From positions 1-64,000 of the forward strand of contig JAJFLB010000053.1 in NCBI GenBank assembly GCA_021772915.1: 64,000 nucleotides of DNA, given 5' to 3'. Numbering within the stretch: position 1 is the stretch's first letter; each line of letters begins with the position of its first letter. Below, piece by piece: positions 51,531 through 61,224 of this stretch. Below the pieces are notes generated by a model. That model was not told the origin of the DNA. It saw only the letters and a program-made list of their open reading frames with translations, and ran no database searches. The DNA comes from Gammaproteobacteria bacterium. Its GTDB lineage: Bacteria > Pseudomonadota > Gammaproteobacteria > Xanthomonadales > SZUA-36. The position numbers and the translations under genes were made by a program.

Positions 51531-51770
51531 ATGCAACTCACCGAGCTTACACATTTCCATTTACAGGCAACCCGGATACCAGCCAAACGTGGCACCGGCA
51601 AGCAAAACGACTCCAGTTCTGCGGGTCCAGGGCACGAGGCGAGGCCGAAACTCGGGCGAGCATTTGCATCAGCTGTGATTTTGATGTTGTTCAACGTGGT
51701 CGGTGGAACGCTTTTGCTTTCAGGTATGTTTTTTCTACCGCAAATTATTGCGCGTTTGTTAGGCCATTAA
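51531..51770 (+). CDS. Possible small membrane protein, 79 aa
   Basis: The C-terminal part has one clear membrane segment (SAVILMLFNVVGGTLLLSGMFFL) after a polar, basic N-terminal half. There is no good ribosome site. It lies between the IS and the convergent aminotransferase gene. It could be the end of a host gene cut by past insertions rather than a full gene. Family not recognised. Confidence 0.35.
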   Translation: MQLTELTHFHLQATRIPAKRGTGKQNDSSSAGPGHEARPKLGRAFASAVILMLFNVVGGTLLLSGMFFLPQIIARLLGH

Positions 51771-51791
51771 AGCCACATTGTCGGCGCTGTT

Positions 51792-53324
51792 TTAAGCAGC
51801 TTCACTGGCAGTTACCTGATCACCGATTTCATCCTGCGTGGCCTGCTTGACCGGGCCATTGATGATGGCATCCCGGGTGGCTTGAACAATCAAGTCAACT
51901 TCCGCGCTGCTCATGTCAAACGACGGTGTGTAACGTAGCGCGTTGGTGCCGCCGTGGATGACATTGATACCGTGAATACGGAGATATTCCTCGGTTGAAT
52001 CGCCACCGTAACTCTTGAAACGTGTCGGATCCAGTTCAGCGCTGACCAATAATCCAGTGCCCTGAACCTTGGTGATACAGCCCTCAAGCGAATTCTGCAG
52101 AGTGACAAGTTTGGCAAGCAACTCCCGGCCACGGTCCTGGATGTTCTGCCGCAATTCAGGTGTAACACAATGCAACACTGATACAGCAACATCCAGAGCC
52201 CTGGGGTTGGAGGTCATGGTATTTCCATACACTCCCGCTTTGTAAAGCTCAGCCGTTTTGGCACTTAACGCCAGCACCGAGAGGGGGTACTGCCCACCAT
52301 TTAGTGCCTTGGAATAGGTTTCCATATCCGGTGCTTCAAGTTCCTCGAAACCCGGGTAATCACAGATTGACAGCACACCGTGCGCACGCAGACCTGCCTG
52401 GATTGAATCAACCAGTAACAATGAACCGTGCTCGCTGGTCAGCTCCCTGGCGCGGGCATAAAACTCAGGTGTGACTGCTTCACCAGGATTGCCTTCACCC
52501 ATGACCGGTTCCAGGAAAAAGGCTTCGATGAAGAGACCGTTGTTATCGGCGTATGAAAACACCTGCTCCAGTTGCTCAATGTTATTGGGCGTTACGGTCA
52601 GCAGGTTATCCATATCGCGGAAACTGGCGAGGCACTTACTGTAGGATTCTCGCGTGGAATCAGAAAATCTGGCCGGCCGGTCTGTGCGTCCGTGAAAGGA
52701 GCCTTTCAAACTCAGGATACGGATGGGCTGACTGGCGTGAGCGCCACCCGGGTCTGTCATGCTGCGGGCATTGATGTCCGAAATGCGTGCCGCCAGTGAG
52801 ACCGCCTCTGAACCACTGTTCAGGCAGAAAAACCGATCAAATGGGCAGTTACCCCGGCGGTGCCCAATTTCTGCCCGAAGCGCATCAATCAGGCGTTTCT
52901 GACTAAATGTTGGGGTCATGATGTTGGCCATAGGCTGTGGTTTGTTCATGGCCTCTAGAATCTGGTCCGGCGCGTGGCCGAAACCCAACATGCCGTAGCC
53001 ACCGCACTCATACAGTACCGCACCACGGGATGAGATTATCCAGGGGCCCAGGCCAGCCAGGGCAACGTATGGAGAGATTCCGTCTGCTGAATAAAAATTG
53101 GTGAAACCATCCTGTACGGCAGCCAGCAGCTCGCTTTCCGGCAAGGCCATAAGCGCGGGGAATTCTTCCGTCAAGCCAAGGAATTCAGTGTAGGCGGTAT
53201 CTACTACAGTACTCAGTCTTACATCTGTTTCTGCAAAACGAAGCAGTGCTTCATCATCCAGTCCACGGGTAAGTACCGGCCCCCCGTGACTGCGCATTGC
53301 ATTAAGCTTATCCAGCATTGTCAT
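51792..53324 (-). CDS. Class III PLP-dependent aminotransferase, 510 aa
   Basis: The fold-type I pattern is clear: NSGSEAVSLAARI (cofactor phosphate loop), LKGSFHGRTDRPARFSD, FFLEPVMGEGNPGEAVTP, LLLVDSIQAGLRAHG with the cofactor-pyridine Asp, and TYSKALNGGQYPLSV with the Schiff-base Lys. It transfers an amino group, most likely from an omega-amine, to a keto acid; substrate cannot be named. About 90 extra N-terminal residues make it longer than typical 430-460-aa members. The ATG at 53,324 has a GAGGA site; a start ten codons upstream is possible. Confidence 0.9.
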   Translation of the reverse strand: MTMLDKLNAMRSHGGPVLTRGLDDEALLRFAETDVRLSTVVDTAYTEFLGLTEEFPALMALPESELLAAVQDGFTNFYSADGISPYVALAGLGPWIISSRGAVLYECGGYGMLGFGHAPDQILEAMNKPQPMANIMTPTFSQKRLIDALRAEIGHRRGNCPFDRFFCLNSGSEAVSLAARISDINARSMTDPGGAHASQPIRILSLKGSFHGRTDRPARFSDSTRESYSKCLASFRDMDNLLTVTPNNIEQLEQVFSYADNNGLFIEAFFLEPVMGEGNPGEAVTPEFYARARELTSEHGSLLLVDSIQAGLRAHGVLSICDYPGFEELEAPDMETYSKALNGGQYPLSVLALSAKTAELYKAGVYGNTMTSNPRALDVAVSVLHCVTPELRQNIQDRGRELLAKLVTLQNSLEGCITKVQGTGLLVSAELDPTRFKSYGGDSTEEYLRIHGINVIHGGTNALRYTPSFDMSSAEVDLIVQATRDAIINGPVKQATQDEIGDQVTASEAA

Positions 53325-53371
53325 CAATGAAATTCCTCTGTTGGGATCGCCCATTCAAGCGGCTGGGTTTA

Positions 53372-53605
53372 TCAAGCAAGAATATCACAAGTCGGGCTGC
53401 TGATACCTTCCAGTAATTGATTCATCGGAGATTCAAGGTCCTCATCTACGCCATCGGCGGTAAGGTAAGTGTGTCCGGCATCCCGCTCCAGCAATACTTG
53501 ACGCGCCAGGTGTCGGGCCACGCGGTGAGCAATGGTGTGTGTCAGATGTGTGAGTGTTGAATTGCATGCTCGTTTGCACCACTTTTGCAGTCTTGATTGA
53601 CCCAC
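53372..53605 (-). CDS. Hypothetical protein or remnant, 77 aa
   Basis: It lies 47 bases before the aminotransferase gene on the same strand. The sequence is Arg/His/Leu-rich and helical (HTIAHRVARHLARQVLLERD), then acidic (DGVDEDLESPMNQLLEG). No family, signal or ribosome site is clear. It may be the tail of a lost gene. The 265 bases beyond it, to 53,870, hold nothing I can support. Confidence 0.35.
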   Translation of the reverse strand: MGQSRLQKWCKRACNSTLTHLTHTIAHRVARHLARQVLLERDAGHTYLTADGVDEDLESPMNQLLEGISSPTCDILA

Positions 53606-53870
53606 TTCAAGCCAAACCTTAAACCCGGGGCGAGTGCAGCCATTCCGTTACCAAAATCGGGACAGGAAGTCAGAGCCATGATTGAATTTATTTCTTCAGT
53701 CAAATAAACCCATCAGTAGGCTCGGCGAAGCCCGGCAATCCGGCAACAGTGCTGTTGCTGCAGAACTTGCATTATCATCCAGGTAAGTGGCAAAAGACCG
53801 GATCGGTGGGAAAATTCAGGCGTGGGAAAATATTTTCAAGAAGATTAGTTCATCAAGGGGCTCATGCCAC

Positions 53871-54470
53871 TTATTCTATCGTAAAACTTTGTAAGTTGAC
53901 CGGTAGCCCGGTCGTCCCTGCAAAAAGAAATAAATTATCGCCAATGAAGGATCCCGTCCCACTGGCACATCGCAGATCATAAATTACGGCCGCATTATTG
54001 CCGGTCGGCGTAAAAGTGCCGTTTATGACCGTACAGCTGGAGCCAATAGCGGCGGCGGTTTGGCTCAAAGATTGAAACCCGCCCGTACACGTGTCATTTG
54101 CATACACACGGAGTAAGACATTACAATCGCTCGCAGTACCCCCTCCAATGCGTGCCAGCGCGGCTCCCCATGTTACCGGGTTCCCTAAAGGAAGATCGTT
54201 AATATTAATGCACTGACTTCGTATTACTCCACCGGTAGGAGATTCAACAGAATTAACACCACTGCCAGACGGACAACCTTGGTCAGTTGTGTTAGAAACC
54301 GGCGTCACCGATCCTGCCCATCCGGGTATCCCATTGTTAAAGTTACAATTATGTGACGCGTCGGCTGTCAAGAGGTTGGCTGGGTCGGAGGCACAGTCAG
54401 CGTAAGCAGTTGAAGTAGCCCAGACAATACTCAACAAACAGACAAGATTTACCGATTTCACACTAAACAT
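53871..54470 (-). CDS. Secreted Cys-rich beta-sandwich-type protein, 199 aa
   Basis: A signal peptide (VNLVCLLSIVWATSTAYA, cut before DCASDP) starts a mature protein with about nine Cys, which probably form disulfides outside the cytoplasm. It is Gly/Asn/Thr/Ser-rich with beta-type strands (NCNFNNGIPGWAGSVTPVS resembles the opening of carbohydrate-binding jelly-rolls). The C-terminus ends GLPVNLQSFTIE, a short exported-protein ending seen in some secreted families. AGAGA-like ribosome site. Substrate or partner unknown; no operon neighbour. Confidence 0.7.
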   Translation of the reverse strand: MFSVKSVNLVCLLSIVWATSTAYADCASDPANLLTADASHNCNFNNGIPGWAGSVTPVSNTTDQGCPSGSGVNSVESPTGGVIRSQCININDLPLGNPVTWGAALARIGGGTASDCNVLLRVYANDTCTGGFQSLSQTAAAIGSSCTVINGTFTPTGNNAAVIYDLRCASGTGSFIGDNLFLFAGTTGLPVNLQSFTIE

Positions 54471-55047
54471 AATCTCTCCACCACAACTGGTTGACGATCA
54501 TTACACCGTGAACCTGCCAGGTGTCCTAATCGGAAACGTACCAGAGATACAAGCTGCGCGTCAACTATGCGTCTTGTCCAATCTGAAATGAGTCTGAAGC
54601 AAAAACAGGTTCTGTGCATGTAGGAAGGATAAATGCCCTTTTCCATGAAACTGACAAGTACCGAAGCAGTATTTGCGTCAACTTTCGGCTCGAGCGCCTA
54701 CTCCTGGTCATGCTTTCCGGCTGGGTTGCCGCGAAATCTCACAAAAATAGAGTTACCGGTGCTGGATTCAAGCACGTAGTGTGTCCTGACTTATTGTGAT
54801 GGAAGAGCTCAATGGTTTTATTAAATCCGTCCTGGATACTGCCATCGACCTTTTGGGTCCTGGCGGGGCAAGCCAGTGAAGGAAATCATCCAATTTGGTA
54901 GCTCAATCACTACAGGCAAAACACGCAAGTGTCATCTATTGTTAAAATGTCAGGAATATTATCGACGTTGCGCAATCAAGATCACGCCGATTTGTGTATG
55001 AGTTTTTGGCCTGCACCGAGAATCAGGCAGCAACTCCTTAAGCAAAA
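54471..55047. other. Intergenic region without a supported gene
   Basis: These 577 bases separate two genes transcribed away from each other. A 27-codon ORF from 54,799 (beginning MEELNGFIKSVLD) has no ribosome site and may be chance. Other ORFs on both strands have unlikely composition. No clear promoter or terminator was recognised. Confidence 0.4.
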
Positions 55048-56250
55048 ATGGAAATCGAAATGCCTTACTACGTACCGCTTAAAACACTTACTCCGATTAA
55101 GACCAGGAAAAGAACTGTCGCAGGCTTGAAAAGACTCAGGGCACAGCTTGATGCCGAAATGCCCCGTAAGACAAGAGATTCATCACTTATCCTGGGTACG
55201 TGGAATATCAGGAATTTTGACGATAATCGATTCAATAGTGGGCCACGCTCTACCGAAGACTTTTATTACATGGCAGAGATCATATCCCGATTCGACGTTA
55301 TTGCAGTCCAGGAGATATGTGATGACCTGCGCCCCCTGGAAAATCTAATGCGCATCCTGGGGCAGGAATACGACTATATCCTGACCGACACGACGGAGGG
55401 CAGCGGCGGTAATGATGAACGCCTGGGATTCATTTTTCAGAAAGAAAAAGTGCGCTTTAAGAACATCGCGGGTGAAATTGTTTTACCAGTAAAAAACCTG
55501 ATTAGTGACGTCGGCAAAAAACGACAATTCGCCAGGACACCTTTTATGTGTTCATTCCAGGCAAAGTGGTTCAGATTCAACTTCGCCACTGTGCATATCT
55601 ATTTCGGCAAAGATACCGGCGAGAAATACGCAAGACGTGTGGCTGAAATCGACGCAGTTGCCAAAGCCATTGCTCGCAAGGCCAAAAAGGACAGCTGCAA
55701 TCACATTCTTGTTGGTGATTTTAATATCAAAAAGTCTGGCAGCGCTGGCTACAATGCGCTGGAAAAAGGTGGCTTCACAATTGTACAGAACAAGGTGGGA
55801 AGCAACAAAGATCAAACCAAATTTTATGACCAAATCTCTTTCCTGGTTCGCAAAGACAAGTTGCTTTTCAGTGAATCAGACCGCAGTCAAGGTGTACTGC
55901 AGTTTTTTAACAGCGTATACCGTGAAGAAGACTTTTTGGAATTTAAGACTGACTTGCTGGCCGCTGTCGAGTTGAAGATAAAGAAACTGGCGGAAGAAAG
56001 TATTCCAGAAAAGAAACGCCTGCATGATAAAACGCAATCAGCCAATCAAAAAGCAAAATATGCGAAATCTCTCAAAAGCATGAAGGCATCACTGACTGAT
56101 TGGAAGAAGCACAGAACCAGTGATATCAAACTGAAGAAATACTACCTCAGTGACTGGCGAACTTTTCATGGCAGTGATCACCTGCCACTTTGGGTGGAAC
56201 TTGAAATCGACTTCAGCAATGACTATTTGCAACAGCTTGCTGAGCAATAG
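55048..56250 (+). CDS. Endonuclease/exonuclease/phosphatase-fold protein, 400 aa
   Basis: DNase I-like motifs are present: LGTWNIRNF (Asn), AVQEICDD (Glu), NDERLGFIF, NFATVHIYFG (His), LVGDFNIKKSG (Asp, Asn) and GSDHLPLWVEL (Asp, His). The set implies a metal-dependent phosphodiesterase acting on nucleic acid or phospho-ligands. A Lys/Ala-rich helical insert (about 310-360) interrupts the last part of the core. There is no signal peptide. The start may be 55,048 or the ATG 12 bases later. It is an isolated gene flanked by IS remains, so acquisition by transfer is plausible. Confidence 0.88.
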   Translation: MEIEMPYYVPLKTLTPIKTRKRTVAGLKRLRAQLDAEMPRKTRDSSLILGTWNIRNFDDNRFNSGPRSTEDFYYMAEIISRFDVIAVQEICDDLRPLENLMRILGQEYDYILTDTTEGSGGNDERLGFIFQKEKVRFKNIAGEIVLPVKNLISDVGKKRQFARTPFMCSFQAKWFRFNFATVHIYFGKDTGEKYARRVAEIDAVAKAIARKAKKDSCNHILVGDFNIKKSGSAGYNALEKGGFTIVQNKVGSNKDQTKFYDQISFLVRKDKLLFSESDRSQGVLQFFNSVYREEDFLEFKTDLLAAVELKIKKLAEESIPEKKRLHDKTQSANQKAKYAKSLKSMKASLTDWKKHRTSDIKLKKYYLSDWRTFHGSDHLPLWVELEIDFSNDYLQQLAEQ

Positions 56251-56279
56251 GAGCGGCGTCAAGAGAGGGTGCACTGCAG

Positions 56280-56459
56280 TGGCGCTCGGTCAAGTACGAA
56301 GAAGTTTATCTTCATGTGTATGACACGGTCTCCGACTCACGCAATGGAATAGGTCGATACCTCGATCTTTACAATCAAAGACGACCCCACTGCGCTTTGG
56401 GACGTAAGACGCCGGATAGTGTATGTTTTTCTCGGCAGTCGCTAACCTTGGCTGCTTAG
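56280..56459 (+). pseudogene. C-terminal fragment of an IS3-family transposase
   Basis: One frame reads WRSVKYEEVYLHVYDTVSD, then IGRYLDLYNQRRPHCALG and KTPDSVCF before a TAG at 56,457. YNQRRPH is the hallmark end of IS3-type OrfB integrases. The catalytic DDE core is absent. The following bases (TGTCCAAACAAATGGGACCA near 56,500) look like the element's right end. The rest of the element is gone. Confidence 0.85.
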
Positions 56460-56524
56460 ACGATGGGCTGGAATCCATTTCTAGAACTGGGTTTAGCTGT
56501 CCAAACAAATGGGACCATCCCTCT

Positions 56525-57568
56525 CTACCGGATCATGTGTTGTTTCAGCGCCCATTCGACATGCTCCCGTACCACTTCTAAAGGATGGTGCAATCGACTT
56601 TTGAGTGCTTCGATGATTTTCTCTGACCTGGATGCATTGCCCAGCGCGACGGAAATATTACGCAACCAGCAAGCATGACCGATACGGCGAATGGCACTGC
56701 CCTGAGTACGCTGCTTGAACTGTTCTTCGGTCCAGTGGAATAATTCGATCAAATCAGGTGAGTCGAGACCGTGGCGCGGAGCAAAGTCCTCCTCACCACT
56801 GGATTGGGCAAAACGGTTCCAGGGGCAAACAACCTGGCAATCATCACAGCCAAAAATTCGATTTCCGATCAGCGGACGAAATTCCTCAGGTATGCTGCCC
56901 CGTAGCTCAATGGTCAGGTAGGAAATACAACGTCTGGCATCAACCTGGTAGGGTGCGATGATCGCCTGTGTCGGGCAACAATCAATACATTTCACACACA
57001 CACCACAATGATCATTGGCAGGATCATCAACTGGCAATGGCAGGTCGGTGTAAATCTCGCCCAGGAAAAACCAACTGCCGCTCTGCCTGTTAACCAGGTT
57101 CGAATGTTTGCCGATCCAACCCAGTCCAGCCTTTTCAGCCAGGGCCTTTTCAAGCACCGGTGCAGAATCTACAAAAACCCGGTAGGCAAACGGCGTCACA
57201 CAATCCGAAATTCTCATCGCCAGTTTTTGCAGGCGTTTGCGCATCAACTTGTGGTAGTCACGCCCACGTGCATAACTCGATACCATTCCCAGGCTGGGAT
57301 TTTCGGGTGTTGTTCCACTCATTTCGGACGGTTGTGGCAGATAGTCCATACGAACTGAAATAACGCGACGCGTGCCGGGGATGAGATCGGCCGGTCGACA
57401 GCGGCGAGTGCCATGTCGCTGCATGTAATCCATTTCGCCGTGCAAGCCGGCGGCCAGCCAGTTTTTGAAGTGAGTTTCGTGCTCGCTGAGCTCGGTGTCC
57501 GCGATACCCAGTTGCTGGAATCCAAGTTCCGTCGCCCACGCACGAATGCGTTGTGACAGTTCAATCAT
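56525..57568 (-). CDS. queG: Epoxyqueuosine reductase, 347 aa
   Basis: This enzyme reduces epoxyqueuosine to queuosine in tRNA using cobalamin and two [4Fe-4S] clusters. Cluster motifs are CGVCVKCIDCCPTQAI and CDDCQVVCPWN; the active-site region RVFVDSAPVLEKALAEKAG with the catalytic Asp precedes them. A HEAT-like C-terminal part ends HPLEVVREHVEWAL. The N-terminus ELSQRIRAWATELGFQQ aligns with E. coli QueG near its start, favouring the ATG at 57,568; one at 57,610 adds 14 residues. It is divergent from nnr. Confidence 0.95.
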   Translation of the reverse strand: MIELSQRIRAWATELGFQQLGIADTELSEHETHFKNWLAAGLHGEMDYMQRHGTRRCRPADLIPGTRRVISVRMDYLPQPSEMSGTTPENPSLGMVSSYARGRDYHKLMRKRLQKLAMRISDCVTPFAYRVFVDSAPVLEKALAEKAGLGWIGKHSNLVNRQSGSWFFLGEIYTDLPLPVDDPANDHCGVCVKCIDCCPTQAIIAPYQVDARRCISYLTIELRGSIPEEFRPLIGNRIFGCDDCQVVCPWNRFAQSSGEEDFAPRHGLDSPDLIELFHWTEEQFKQRTQGSAIRRIGHACWLRNISVALGNASRSEKIIEALKSRLHHPLEVVREHVEWALKQHMIR

Positions 57569-57667
57569 ATTCGGTGCTGTGGTCTTATTCGCTATTGGAT
57601 TGACCGGCATACCACACCGAAACTTTGGGTCTTTTGGAAGCTCACTGAATGATTCACCGTATATAAT

Positions 57668-59200
57668 ATGACCATGTCGGACTCTGACCACAAATTGTAT
57701 ACCGCAGGGCAGGTACGTGCGCTGGATAATATAGCAATTCGTGAATTTAAAATCGCAGGTTATGATTTAATGGGTCGTGCCGGCAAGGCGGTGCTGGATA
57801 CCGCGCGCAGTCAGTTTCCGGCAGCGAAGAACTGGTTGGTCATGTGCGGAGCCGGCAATAATGCCGGGGACGGATACGTGGTTGCGCGCCTGGCGGTTGC
57901 AGCCGGACTTGATGTCAGTTTATGTTCATTGGTGGATGCAGATCAGCTTAAGGGGGACGCCGCCCTGGCAATGTCGGACTGGACCGCCGCAGGTGGTCAG
58001 ATCCTGGCATGGCCGCTACCCGCAACAACATCTTTTGACCTGGTCCTGGACGCCCTGCTGGGGACTGGAATTGATCGAGAAGTCGGTGGCAAGTTTCGAC
58101 AGGCCATTGAGCATTTGAACCTGCTCGAGTGTCCCAAAATTGCTATCGACATACCATCAGGTCTGAATGCTGACACGGGGAATGTGATGGGTTGTGCACT
58201 TCGCGCACAAAGTACCGTGACCTTTGTGGGCCCAAAACGCGGGTTGTATACCGGGGACGGTCCGGATCATTGCGGTGTTGTTAGCTTCAATGACCTGTCG
58301 ATACCACCTGTAGCCATCGGGCTTGTCCCGGAAGGTTTTGGAGACCCGGGGGTTCTGTTACGAGAACCTTTCCTGTCTAAAACCATCAAACCCCGCCCCC
58401 GTAACTCGCACAAGGGCAGTTACGGTCATGTACTTGCTGTAGGGGGTAGTGCTGGCATGAGTGGCGCAATACGTCTGTGTGGAGAGGCAGCATTGCGTAG
58501 CGGAGCGGGCAGGGTAACGATTGCAACTGCTCCCCAGCACGTGTCCAGTGTGAATCAGGCCCGTCCTGAACTGATGGCCAGAGCCATAGATGAGAGCGGG
58601 GAACTGACAGCACTGCTAAACGGAAATACCAATGTGGTGGCAATCGGACCCGGGCTGGGTCGTTCAAAGTGGTCTGAATCACTATTGGTGACGTGTCTGG
58701 ACGCTGATGTGCCATTGGTGGTTGATGCCGATGGTCTCAATCTGCTGGCTGAGCAGTCACCAGCACGTTCTGCTTTGGATAAGGATTGGATCTTGACGCC
58801 CCATCCGGCCGAGGCGGCACGATTGTTGGACTGCAGCGTTACGGAAGTTCAGGGCGATCGGGTCAAGGCGGCGCAAACTATTGCCAGCCGTTATCGTGCT
58901 TGTGTGGTACTAAAAGGCTGCGGTACGGTCGTGGCCACGGCATCCGGTGAATATGCGATTTGCCCATTGGGTAATCCAGGAATGGCCACTGCGGGAAGCG
59001 GTGATGTGCTTACAGGTGTTATAGCTGCTCTAGCCGGTCAGGGTCTGCCATGTTTCGACGCCGCGATGGCCGGGGTATTGGCACATGCCCTTGCAGGCGA
59101 CCTTGCGGCAGATAAGTGGGGTGAAGTGGCCCTCGTTGCCGGTGACATTACGGATCAGTTACCGGAAGTCTGGAAGAGCATGAATGACAAATCAGGGTGA
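57668..59200 (+). CDS. nnr: Bifunctional NAD(P)H-hydrate epimerase/dehydratase, 510 aa
   Basis: The enzyme repairs hydrated NAD(P)H. The N-terminal epimerase domain (about 1-215) has CGAGNNAGDGYVVARL and IDIPSGLNADTG; the C-terminal dehydratase domain (about 235-505) has KGSYGHVLAVGGSAGMSGA, DADGLNLL and GNPGMATAGSGDVLTGV. Both active regions are intact. A TATAAT lies just before the ATG at 57,668, so a start at the second ATG (57,674) on a leaderless message is conceivable. It overlaps tsaE by 17 bases. Confidence 0.96.
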   Translation: MTMSDSDHKLYTAGQVRALDNIAIREFKIAGYDLMGRAGKAVLDTARSQFPAAKNWLVMCGAGNNAGDGYVVARLAVAAGLDVSLCSLVDADQLKGDAALAMSDWTAAGGQILAWPLPATTSFDLVLDALLGTGIDREVGGKFRQAIEHLNLLECPKIAIDIPSGLNADTGNVMGCALRAQSTVTFVGPKRGLYTGDGPDHCGVVSFNDLSIPPVAIGLVPEGFGDPGVLLREPFLSKTIKPRPRNSHKGSYGHVLAVGGSAGMSGAIRLCGEAALRSGAGRVTIATAPQHVSSVNQARPELMARAIDESGELTALLNGNTNVVAIGPGLGRSKWSESLLVTCLDADVPLVVDADGLNLLAEQSPARSALDKDWILTPHPAEAARLLDCSVTEVQGDRVKAAQTIASRYRACVVLKGCGTVVATASGEYAICPLGNPGMATAGSGDVLTGVIAALAGQGLPCFDAAMAGVLAHALAGDLAADKWGEVALVAGDITDQLPEVWKSMNDKSG

Positions 59201-59648
59201 AATTAGGTTTTCGGGCGAGGCACAGTTAAAAAAGTTTGCAAACAAATTAGCCCTGGGCCTGAAACCACCCCTGGTTTTTTGGCTGGCAGGTGATCTTGGT
59301 GCGGGTAAAACAACATTTGCCCGCGCCCTGATCCAGGCACTGGGGCACGGCGGACGGGTTAAGAGTCCGACCTATGGGTTACTGGAGCACTACGAGCTCG
59401 ACTCGCTCCGGGTTTTGCACATGGATCTGTACCGCATTAACGATCCCGAGGAGATTGGGTTCCTCGGTCTGGATGACTTATTGGATGATCAAACCATCTT
59501 ATTGGTCGAGTGGCCCGAAAAAGCAGGTCAATGGCTTCCGGAACCAGACTTCATGTTTAAGTTTGAGTATTTAGATGGTGGCCGTGTATTGTTCTGGACT
59601 GCCTCCAGTCCATTTTCACGACGGCACATCGGTCACTTATCTATATAA
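59184..59648 (+). CDS. tsaE: tRNA threonylcarbamoyladenosine biosynthesis ATPase TsaE, 154 aa
   Basis: The P-loop FWLAGDLGAGKTTFARAL near residue 40, SPTYGLLEHYE and the Walker B-like VLHMDLYRI are diagnostic. LVEWPEKAG matches the conserved W-P-E segment. TsaE works with TsaB and TsaD to add t6A to tRNAs reading ANN codons. Overlap with nnr and amiB following match E. coli order. Confidence 0.96.
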   Translation: MTNQGEIRFSGEAQLKKFANKLALGLKPPLVFWLAGDLGAGKTTFARALIQALGHGGRVKSPTYGLLEHYELDSLRVLHMDLYRINDPEEIGFLGLDDLLDDQTILLVEWPEKAGQWLPEPDFMFKFEYLDGGRVLFWTASSPFSRRHIGHLSI

Positions 59649-59763
59649 ACACCTGCATTAGCAAATCATCATATCTAACGGTTTTTATTAAAAAACTATT
59701 GCTTTTTCATGAAAAGCAATTCATCATTATATTTACACATGGAGGTATGGTCTTGAGGATAAG

Positions 59764-61071
59764 ATGCCAGTGAACAGGAGTTCCGTCATTGCAGCTGTGC
59801 TTTTGTTGGCTTCTTTGCAGGCCTCGGCTGCGGAGGTGACCGGGTTTCGTGTTTGGGCAGATCCTGCCAAAACCCGTGCTGTACTTGACCTTGACAGCAA
59901 AACAACTTACAAACTTTTCACGTTGGATAACCCTTCCCGAGTAGTCGTAGATTTAAGCAGGTCATCCGTAGCGATGCCGTTGACTTTTGATGAGGATCAC
60001 GCGGGTGTCATCACACGTGTTCGCCATGGCCAACCGGACGAGAACATTTTGCGTGTCGTTTTTGATCTTAGTGGAAGTGTTAACCTGAAGAGCTTTTTGC
60101 TGAGTCCAACCGCGCAGTACGGTCATCGACTGGTTATTGATCTTTTGTCAAAATCCAAACAGCAGAAACCGTCTATGGTCAAGCGTATGGCGGACGTCAA
60201 TGAACCTAACAGGGACATTGTCATTGCCATTGATGCTGGCCATGGTGGTGAAGACCCCGGTGCTGTCGGCAAAAACAAAACCCGGGAAAAAGATGTTGTT
60301 CTGAGGATTGCACGTGAGCTTAAAAAAGTCATAGATTCTGAGCCGGGTATGCGTGCAGTAATGACGCGGGACGGGGATTACTATGTTCCCTTGCGTGGGC
60401 GCTACGAGAAGGCCCGTAAACAACGTGCAGACCTGTTCATATCCATTCATGCGGATGCCTTTTCGAAACGCAGTGTGAGAGGGAGTTCGGTGTTCGTGCT
60501 TTCCGCGCGGGGTGCCAGCAGTGAATTTGCACGCTTGTTGGCAGATTCCGAAAATGCCTCCGACCTGGTGGGTGGCGTAACACTCAATGACAAAGATGAC
60601 ATGTTAGCTTCGGTACTGCTCGACCTTTCCCAAAGTGCCACCCGTGAGGCCAGTAGTAAGGTTGCGGCGGATATTCTTAGTTCTCTGAAACGAACCGGCA
60701 AAACGCACAAGAACCACGTTGGAAGTGCGAGTTTTATCGTATTGAAATCTCCTGATGTGCCATCCGTACTTGTGGAAACGGCATTTATCAGTAACCCCAG
60801 AGAAGAAAAGCGACTGACCGAAAAAGAATTTCAACAACGCATGGCAAGGGCAATCTCCCGAGGTGTGCGTAATTACTTTTATGCCAGCCCACCACCTGGC
60901 ACCTGGATTGCCGCTAATCGCAATGGCGGCCGATATGTGGTTTCACGTGGCGACACACTGGGGGACATTGCCAGTCGCTACCGGGTGAGTTTGCGCAGCC
61001 TTCGCCGTGCCAACAAGATCCGCGGTGACGTGATCCATGTGGGCCGTGAGTTGATCATCCCCGCCAGCTAG
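59764..61071 (+). CDS. amiB: N-acetylmuramoyl-L-alanine amidase with AMIN and LysM domains, 435 aa
   Basis: A signal peptide (VIAAVLLLASLQASA) leads to an AMIN domain (about 22-125), the zinc amidase_3 domain (about 153-375; VIAIDAGHGGEDPGAVG with His and Glu ligands, DLFISIHADAF, SPDVPSVLVETAFISNP with the catalytic Glu) and a C-terminal LysM (about 388-433; VVSRGDTLGDIASRYRV). It cleaves the peptide from MurNAc at septa during cell division. Order with tsaE and mutL matches AmiB. A 115-base AT-rich gap upstream may carry its own promoter. Confidence 0.95.
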   Translation: MPVNRSSVIAAVLLLASLQASAAEVTGFRVWADPAKTRAVLDLDSKTTYKLFTLDNPSRVVVDLSRSSVAMPLTFDEDHAGVITRVRHGQPDENILRVVFDLSGSVNLKSFLLSPTAQYGHRLVIDLLSKSKQQKPSMVKRMADVNEPNRDIVIAIDAGHGGEDPGAVGKNKTREKDVVLRIARELKKVIDSEPGMRAVMTRDGDYYVPLRGRYEKARKQRADLFISIHADAFSKRSVRGSSVFVLSARGASSEFARLLADSENASDLVGGVTLNDKDDMLASVLLDLSQSATREASSKVAADILSSLKRTGKTHKNHVGSASFIVLKSPDVPSVLVETAFISNPREEKRLTEKEFQQRMARAISRGVRNYFYASPPPGTWIAANRNGGRYVVSRGDTLGDIASRYRVSLRSLRRANKIRGDVIHVGRELIIPAS

Positions 61072-61224
61072 TGTGTAGGACCGACGAGCTCGCTCGTCGG
61101 GAATTTCAGACGAATAGCGCAAATCTCAGGCAATCACCATGCTGGTGTTTTGTGCGAGACAAATCTGTGGGATTCAATCAAGAATTCCTTGAAGCCTGAC
61201 TCGAAAACAGCTAAAAGAGTGTGG

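Noticed and set aside
57660-57674. Definite leaderless promoter for nnr
   Set aside because: TATAAT is present at 57,662-57,667, but no acceptable -35 or extended -10 is found, so it is only a possibility.
61081-61100. Strong terminator between amiB and mutL
   Set aside because: There is a 7-bp stem (CCGACGA/TCGTCGG) but the trailing bases GAATTT are a poor T run.
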